Of a stretch of DNA of 9,395 nt, positions 4,913-9,395 are shown piece after piece. Origin of the DNA: Eubacteriales bacterium (GTDB lineage Bacteria > Bacillota > Clostridia > Christensenellales > CAG-138); contig JAQVML010000028.1 of the NCBI GenBank assembly GCA_028703645.1, positions 1 through 9,395 on the forward strand, in the 5' to 3' direction. Below the pieces are notes generated by a model. That model ran no database searches, was not told the origin of the DNA, and saw only the letters and a list, made by a program, of their open reading frames with translations. Numbering within the stretch: position 1 is the first letter of the stretch; each line of letters starts with the position of its first letter. Both the position numbers and the translations under genes were made by a program.

Positions 4913-6161
4913 ACTCCCATTCGCCGAGGCGGATGCTGTCGCCGTCCTTCGCGCCCATCTCGCGCAGCGCCGCAATGATGCCGTTTTTGACCAGCATCTG
5001 CTGAAATCTGCGCATAGAGAGGTCGTCGTCCGGGTCGGTGGAATCCAGCAGCTTCTCCACCTCGCCGCCGGAGACGTCAAACACGCCGTCGTCTCCGCGC
5101 TCAATATGGAAGCCCGCCTCATAGCTGGAGGTTTCGGCAAGTTCCGTCTCCTCATAGCGAAGCACCGGCGGCAGGGTGTCGAGCACCTGCACGACGCGAT
5201 CCAACAGCGCCTCAAACCCCTTCGTGGTCACCGCCGAAACGGGGAACACCTCCACGCTTGGATAGGCTTCTTTGAATCGTGCTAGGTTTTCTTCCGCCTC
5301 GGGCAAATCGGTCTTGTTTGCCGCAACCAGCTGCGGAATCTCGCCCAGAAGAGGCGAAAACTTGGTCAACTCGTCGTTGATCTTTTGAAAATCTTCAATC
5401 GGGTCACGCATCTCGCTGCCCGCGATGTCGATGACATGCACCAGCATGCGCGTGCGCTCAATGTGCCGCAAGAAGTCGTGGCCCAAGCCCGCGCCTTCCG
5501 CCGCGCCCTCGATGAGGCCGGGGATATCCGCCAGCACAAATGAGCGGTTGTGGCGGGAAGCCACGCCGAGGTTTGGCGAGAGGGTCGTGAAATGATATGC
5601 CGCAATCTTCGGCTTTGCCGCCGTGAGCACGGAGAGGATGGTCGATTTTCCAACGGAGGGCAACCCCACGAGGCCGACGTCCGCGATCGACTTGAGCTCC
5701 AGCTCCACTTCATATTCCGTGGTCTTGATGCCCGGTTGCGCGAATCTCGGCGCTTGATGGGTGGCCGTTGCGAACTTTGCATTGCCCTTGCCGCCGCGTC
5801 CGCCACGGAGGATAACGCGCTCCTTGTCTCCTTCGCTCATGTCCGCGAGGATCGCGCCGCTCTCCACATCCCGCACGATGGTGCCGACGGGGACACGGAT
5901 GGTAAGCTGCTTGCCGTTTTTGCCCGTGCAAAGAGCCGCACCGCCCGGCTCGCCATTTTCCGCGCGGTAAAAGCGCTGATACTTAAAGTCCAGCAGTGTG
6001 GACATATGCGGATCGGCATAGAACACGAGGTCGCCTCCGCGTCCGCCGTCTCCGCCGTCCGGGCCGCCCTGCTGTACATACTTTTCACGATGGAAGGAGG
6101 CGTGCCCGTCTCCGCCGCTTCCGGCCTTGACGACGATGCGCGCTTTATCGACAAATTGCAT
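4896..6161 (-). CDS. obgE: GTPase Obg/CgtA, ribosome assembly and stress GTPase
   Basis: A 421-residue, full-length Obg protein. Residues 1-158 are the glycine-rich Obg domain (VKAGSGGDGHASFHREKY, GGPDGGDGGRGGD). The G domain carries G1 GLPSVGKST (166-174), the G2 region TTLSPNLGV, G3 DIPG (212-215), G4 NKTD (282-285) and G5 SAV (309-311). The C-terminal OCT domain (about 345-421) includes FDVSGGEVEKLL and ends with an acidic WEFDFLD. Obg binds the 50S subunit in the GTP state and acts in ribosome maturation and stress signalling. The ATG is 9 bp after the nth stop, and its weak TTAGG ribosome binding site overlaps that stop codon, which suggests translational coupling. All GTP-binding residues are present. 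The usual Firmicute neighbours (rplU, rpmA upstream; yhbY, nadD downstream) are absent here. Confidence 0.97.
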   Translation of the reverse strand: MQFVDKARIVVKAGSGGDGHASFHREKYVQQGGPDGGDGGRGGDLVFYADPHMSTLLDFKYQRFYRAENGEPGGAALCTGKNGKQLTIRVPVGTIVRDVESGAILADMSEGDKERVILRGGRGGKGNAKFATATHQAPRFAQPGIKTTEYEVELELKSIADVGLVGLPSVGKSTILSVLTAAKPKIAAYHFTTLSPNLGVASRHNRSFVLADIPGLIEGAAEGAGLGHDFLRHIERTRMLVHVIDIAGSEMRDPIEDFQKINDELTKFSPLLGEIPQLVAANKTDLPEAEENLARFKEAYPSVEVFPVSAVTTKGFEALLDRVVQVLDTLPPVLRYEETELAETSSYEAGFHIERGDDGVFDVSGGEVEKLLDSTDPDDDLSMRRFQQMLVKNGIIAALREMGAKDGDSIRLGEWEFDFLD

Positions 6162-6170
6162 GGTGTTAAC

Positions 6171-6866
6171 CTAATCTTTCTGTGTTGTTTTGGTGCTTGC
6201 CGGCTTCTTCGTGGCGGTTTTTTTCGCCGCCTGTTTTCCGCCCTGATAAAATAAGCAGAGATGGCTTAAAGGACAGATTTCACACTTTGGCTTTCGCGCG
6301 TCGCAGATCTGCCGCCCGTGGTAGATGAGCCAGTGGTGCGCGGCTGTCCAGTCCTCACGCGGAATCGCCTTTTGCAGCTGTTCCTCAGTCTTTTCCACGT
6401 TTTTCGCATTGGCAAGCCCGATGCGATTGCTCACGCGGAACACGTGCGTGTCCACCGCGATGGCGGGGATGCCAAAGGCGTTGCTCGCGACCACATTTGC
6501 GGTCTTTTTGCCGACGCCGGGCAGGGTTTGCAGCGTCTCAATGCTCGCGGGCACTTCGCCGCCGTATTGGGTCGCGAGGATGCGCGCGGTTTCGAGGATA
6601 TGCCGCCCTTTCGTGTTGAAAAAGCCGCAGCGCTTGATGTAGGGAAAGAGCTCCTCCTCCGTCATGGCGGCAATCGCTTCCGGCGTGTTGGCGACGGGGA
6701 ATAACTCTTGCGTACACTTGTTCACCATCACGTCCGTGCTCTGCGCGGAGAGGATCGTCGCCACCAATAGCTCAAATGGTGAGCTGAAGTTCAGCGCGGG
6801 CTTTGCGTTTGGATACGTCGCGCGTAAAATCGCGAGCGCTTCGTTTTTTTGCGCCTTTGTCAGCAT
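6171..6866 (-). CDS. nth: Endonuclease III (DNA glycosylase/AP lyase)
   Basis: A 231-residue base-excision repair enzyme that removes oxidised pyrimidines and cleaves abasic sites. The helix-hairpin-helix LPGVGKKTANV (115-125) contains the catalytic lysine K121, and VDTHVFRVSNRIGL (138-151) contains the catalytic aspartate D139. The C-terminal [4Fe-4S] site is complete: C188-x6-C195-x2-C198-x5-C204. The N-terminal LLVATILSAQSTD (33-45) is typical of the family. Beyond the cluster it has an extra tail of about 23 residues rich in Lys, Thr and Ala (209-231), which is longer than in E. coli Nth and probably disordered and DNA-binding. The start at 6866 has a weak AAGAG site 9 nt upstream. It lies 45 bp after glmM and 9 bp before obgE in the minus-strand operon. 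Confidence 0.96.
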   Translation of the reverse strand: MLTKAQKNEALAILRATYPNAKPALNFSSPFELLVATILSAQSTDVMVNKCTQELFPVANTPEAIAAMTEEELFPYIKRCGFFNTKGRHILETARILATQYGGEVPASIETLQTLPGVGKKTANVVASNAFGIPAIAVDTHVFRVSNRIGLANAKNVEKTEEQLQKAIPREDWTAAHHWLIYHGRQICDARKPKCEICPLSHLCLFYQGGKQAAKKTATKKPASTKTTQKD

Positions 6867-6911
6867 ATGGTCAAACTCTTTCTATCGGTCTGGTGACACG
6901 TCTTTTATCAA

Positions 6912-8270
6912 TCAGGTACGGATTTTGCCGTTGTATTTGCGCACGATGATGTGCGCGAGCGACAGCGCCTGGTCGAGGATGGACTGCTCGTCCTGTCCTT
7001 CGATCATGATGCGCACGAGCGGCTCCGTGCCGCTGGCGCGGATGAGCACGCGCCCGTTTTTGCCGAGCTTGTCTTCAATCTCTTTCGTAAGCGCGGCAAG
7101 CTCTTCGTCCGCCAGCGCGTTTGCCTTTACGTCGTTATCGACAATGACGTTGACCAGCACCTGCGGATATTGCGGAATGCGAGAAGCGAGTTTGCTTAGG
7201 CGCTTCTTCGTCTCCGCGACGACGCCGAGCAGAGACAGCGCGCTCATCATGCCGTCGCCCGTGGTGTTTTTCGCAAGCAGTATGATGTGCCCGCTCTGTT
7301 CGCCGCCGATGGAGTAGCCGTTTGCCAGCATACTCTCCAGCACGTAGCGGTCGCCGACCTTTGTTTCGACAATGCTGATGCCCGCTTCCTTGAGCGCGTT
7401 TTTGAGGCCGAGGTTGCTCATCACGGTCAGCACCAGCGTGTCTTTCGCGAGCGTGCCCTTGCTGTGCATGTGCAGGGCCAGAATGCCCATCGCCTGGTCG
7501 CCGTCTACGATGTTGCCGTATTCGTCGCAGGAGATCAATCGATCCGCGTCTCCGTCAAACGCAAAGCCGAGGTCCGCGCCGTAGTTGACCACCATCTCTT
7601 GCAGACGCTCCGGGTGTGTGCTGCCGCAGTGGTCGTTGATGTTGATGCCGTCGGGCGCGCTGGATTTTGCGATGACTTCCGCACCGAGGCGCTCAAACAC
7701 CTCTTTGGCGATGAACGAAGACGCGCCGTGCGCGCAGTCCAGCACGATTCGAAGTCCCTCAAAGCGATATTCCGATTGCTCCACGAGATAGTCGCAATAA
7801 TCCTTTCTTGCGCGAACCGCGGGGATGACGCGGCCGACCTCGCGCCCTTCGGGACGGGGCAGCTCTTCGCCGCTTTGAATGATGGATTCGATGCGGTCTT
7901 CAATCTCGTCCGAGAGCTTAAAACCGTTTTTATCAAACCATTTGATGCCGTTGTATTCCATGGGGTTGTGGCTGGCCGAGATCATGACCGCCGCGTCCGC
8001 TTCATACAAGCGAACCAGATACGCCATCGCGGGTGTGGGCAGAATGCCGACATCCAGCACGTCGCCGCCCACGGAGCAGACGCCCGCGGAGAGCGCGGCG
8101 CCCAGCATCGGGCCGGACTTACGCGTATCCATACCGATCAGAATACGCGGGGAATGCACCTCGTTGGTGAGCACATAGGCACCGACCGCACCGATTTTAA
8201 ACGCGAGATCACAGCTCAAATCGCGGTTTGCAATGCCGCGTACGCCATCTGTTCCAAAAAGTCTACCCAT
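6912..8270 (-). CDS. glmM: Phosphoglucosamine mutase
   Basis: A 452-residue cytoplasmic enzyme that converts glucosamine-6-phosphate to glucosamine-1-phosphate for UDP-GlcNAc and peptidoglycan synthesis. All four domains of the alpha-D-phosphohexomutase family are present. The N-terminal GRLFGTDGVRG (2-12) is the GlmM signature, and the active-site loop ISASHNP (97-103) contains the phosphorylated serine S100. The metal-binding loop is DGDADR (239-244), the sugar-binding loop is GGEQSGH (322-328), and the phosphate-binding loop is RASGTEPLVR (411-420). Length is normal and no catalytic residue is missing. The start at 8270 has AGGAG 12 nt upstream, a slightly long spacing. It lies 74 bp downstream of trxB and 45 bp upstream of nth, most likely in one transcript. 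The usual partners cdaA-cdaR are not adjacent. Confidence 0.97.
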   Translation of the reverse strand: MGRLFGTDGVRGIANRDLSCDLAFKIGAVGAYVLTNEVHSPRILIGMDTRKSGPMLGAALSAGVCSVGGDVLDVGILPTPAMAYLVRLYEADAAVMISASHNPMEYNGIKWFDKNGFKLSDEIEDRIESIIQSGEELPRPEGREVGRVIPAVRARKDYCDYLVEQSEYRFEGLRIVLDCAHGASSFIAKEVFERLGAEVIAKSSAPDGININDHCGSTHPERLQEMVVNYGADLGFAFDGDADRLISCDEYGNIVDGDQAMGILALHMHSKGTLAKDTLVLTVMSNLGLKNALKEAGISIVETKVGDRYVLESMLANGYSIGGEQSGHIILLAKNTTGDGMMSALSLLGVVAETKKRLSKLASRIPQYPQVLVNVIVDNDVKANALADEELAALTKEIEDKLGKNGRVLIRASGTEPLVRIMIEGQDEQSILDQALSLAHIIVRKYNGKIRT

Positions 8271-8306
8271 AGAGTTTGCTTTCTCCTGTCTCGAATGTCG
8301 TTTCCT

Positions 8307-8323
8307 ACGGCAAGGAATGCCGT
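8307..8323 (-). other. Intercistronic hairpin between trxB and glmM
   Basis: ACGGCA (8307-8312) and TGCCGT (8318-8323) form a 6-bp stem with a 5-nt loop in the operon mRNA. A second, overlapping inverted repeat, TTCCT (8302-8306) against AGGAA (8313-8317), cannot form at the same time. No T-run follows on the minus strand, so this is not a terminator. It could mark a processing or stability site, but short stems like this are common. Confidence 0.25.
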
Positions 8324-8344
8324 TGTGCCCGGGTCAGCTCGCGC

Positions 8345-9259
8345 TCAGTGGCAGGAGATGAACTCCAGCGAGCTGGTTGCGGCAATTGCGCCGTCTGCAC
8401 AAGCGGTGATCACCTGGCGAAGCGGCGTGTTGCGGATATCGCCCGCGGCATAAACGCCGGGGATGTTGGTCTTCATCAGTTCGTCGGTGAGGATGCTGCC
8501 GCCTTCGTTCAGGTTGACGACGCCCTTGACCAGCGCGCTCTGCGGCGTGATGCCGACCGCGACGAACACGCCGGAGACGGGCAGCACGCGGGGCGTAGAG
8601 GTCTTGAGATCCATGATTTCGAGGCCTTCCACACAGCATTCACCGACCAGGTTCAGCGGCACACAGGAGGTTGCAAAGTGGATGTTCGGCACCTGTTTGG
8701 CTTTTTCCACCAGCACCGCTGCCGCGCGGAATTCGTCTCTGCGGTGTACGACGGTGACACTCGTGCAAAAGCGCGAGAGATACAGCGCGTCCGAAATCGC
8801 CGTGTCGCCGCCGCCGACCACTGCGACCGCTTTTTCTTTAAAAAATGCGCCGTCGCAGGTTGCGCAATAGCTGACGCCCGCGCCGACGAGCGCTTCTTCG
8901 CGCGGGATGCCGAGGGATCGCGCGTGCGCACCCATGCAGAGGATGACGGCTTTTGCCGTGTCCTCGCGGTCGGGCAGAATGATGCGCTTCGGGTTCTCTT
9001 CCAGAATCAAGCCGGTTGCGCCCGCATATTCCACCTTGAGGCCGAATTTTTCCGCCTGCTTTTGCAGAAGCGAGCCGACCTCATAGCCGACCACGCCGTC
9101 CGGAAAGCCGGGATAGTTTTCTACCAGCGGTGTCTTTGCAATCTGCCCGCCGGGAAAGAGTTCTTCATATAGTGTGACGCTTGCGCCGCCGCGTGCCGCG
9201 TAAAGTCCCGCGGTTAACCCGGCGGGGCCGCCGCCGATGATTGCGATATCAGAATGCAT
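8345..9259 (-). CDS. trxB: Thioredoxin reductase (NADPH, FAD)
   Basis: A 304-residue low-molecular-weight thioredoxin reductase, which passes electrons from NADPH through FAD and a disulfide to thioredoxin. The FAD motif IIGGGPAG lies at residues 7-14. The redox centre is C132-A-T-C135-D. The NADPH domain has VVGGGDTA (147-154), and HRRDEFR (172-178) supplies the arginines that select the 2'-phosphate of NADPH. The second FAD motif is VYAAGDIRN (269-277). ATG 9259 is chosen because GGAGG sits 10 nt upstream; an in-frame TTG at 9268 is nearly in contact with that site. It is the first gene of the minus-strand operon behind a good promoter. No thioredoxin gene is in the window. The HRRxxxR motif argues against the ferredoxin-dependent type. 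Confidence 0.95.
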   Translation of the reverse strand: MHSDIAIIGGGPAGLTAGLYAARGGASVTLYEELFPGGQIAKTPLVENYPGFPDGVVGYEVGSLLQKQAEKFGLKVEYAGATGLILEENPKRIILPDREDTAKAVILCMGAHARSLGIPREEALVGAGVSYCATCDGAFFKEKAVAVVGGGDTAISDALYLSRFCTSVTVVHRRDEFRAAAVLVEKAKQVPNIHFATSCVPLNLVGECCVEGLEIMDLKTSTPRVLPVSGVFVAVGITPQSALVKGVVNLNEGGSILTDELMKTNIPGVYAAGDIRNTPLRQVITACADGAIAATSSLEFISCH

Positions 9260-9269
9260 ACGAAACAAA

Positions 9270-9274
9270 CCTCC
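9270..9274 (-). promoter_or_regulatory. Ribosome binding site that sets the trxB start
   Basis: GGAGG on the minus strand lies 10 nt before the ATG at 9259 and 1 nt before an in-frame TTG at 9268, so only the ATG is at a workable distance. Confidence 0.8.
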
Positions 9275-9298
9275 ACGAATTGCTCAAAAAGTAATATT

Positions 9299-9327
9299 AG
9301 TATAACGAAGCTACGGTAAAATTGCAA
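9299..9327 (-). promoter_or_regulatory. Promoter of the trxB-glmM-nth-obgE operon
   Basis: On the minus strand TTGCAA (9322-9327, 4 of 6 to consensus) and TATACT (9299-9304, 5 of 6) are spaced by exactly 17 bp, 39 bp upstream of the trxB ATG. The following gene gaps (74, 45, 9 and 81 bp) show no terminator, so this promoter can serve the whole block to the hairpin at 4345-4369. Confidence 0.75.
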
Positions 9328-9395
9328 CGAACGCGAGCGATCGGGAGCGTGACTTGCGCACAAAGCGGCGAATCAATCGTAGAAAACAGTAGTTC

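Noticed and set aside
5550..6254. Plus-strand open frame antisense to obgE
   Set aside because: A shadow frame of a clearly functional Obg gene; no ribosome binding site or recognisable motif.
7287..8453. Plus-strand 388-codon open frame antisense to glmM and trxB
   Set aside because: It runs across two real genes and their gap on the opposite strand, with biased composition and no motif.
8276..9172. Plus-strand 298-codon open frame antisense to trxB
   Set aside because: A shadow of the trxB coding frame with no independent support.
9260..9268. TTG start for trxB three codons upstream
   Set aside because: It lies 1 nt from the GGAGG site, too close for initiation; ATG 9259 has normal spacing.

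Overview
The window looks like a chromosomal core segment of a moderately GC-rich Firmicute, most likely a Clostridia-class anaerobe (Oscillospirales- or Christensenellales-like). This rests on Firmicute-type YhbY and ObgE proteins, AGGAGG-type ribosome binding sites, a COG2509-type FAD protein and an HTH-Fic protein of a kind common in clostridia. There are no rRNA or tRNA genes, CRISPR arrays or transposases. Taxonomy is inferred from protein character only.

Layout. The left edge may hold the last codons of a plus-strand gene. Next is yhbY (172-444, +), a single gene with an extended -10 promoter. It converges on a minus-strand gene (508-1251) whose product has a degenerate sigma-70 region-2-like head, a charged proline-rich linker and one membrane helix. 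A 224-bp divergent intergenic region follows, with two promoters, a palindrome and a 5'-UTR hairpin. It drives that gene leftward and a COG2509-type FAD-dependent oxidoreductase (1476-2876, +) rightward. After a strong terminator comes a small protein built from two tandem copies of a 54-residue repeat (2930-3319). A cluster of CTTGCCG(AT) half-sites then leads into a Fic-family protein with an N-terminal HTH (3436-4326).

The right half is a minus-strand block, read from right to left: trxB, glmM, nth, obgE and an AHSA1/SRPBCC gene. A good promoter (TTGCAA-N17-TATACT) lies just upstream of trxB, and a hairpin with a U-run lies after the SRPBCC gene, converging with fic. The block mixes redox maintenance (TrxB), the peptidoglycan precursor pathway (GlmM), base-excision repair (Nth) and ribosome assembly (ObgE). 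It reads as a housekeeping operon, not a single pathway. In many Firmicutes yhbY lies just downstream of obgE; here they are about 4.5 kb apart on opposite strands.

The least explained items are the membrane-anchored sigma-like protein, the two-repeat small protein placed directly after a terminator, and the repeated half-sites at the fic promoter, which suggest a self-regulated HTH-Fic module. I see no convincing large new defence or biosynthetic system.
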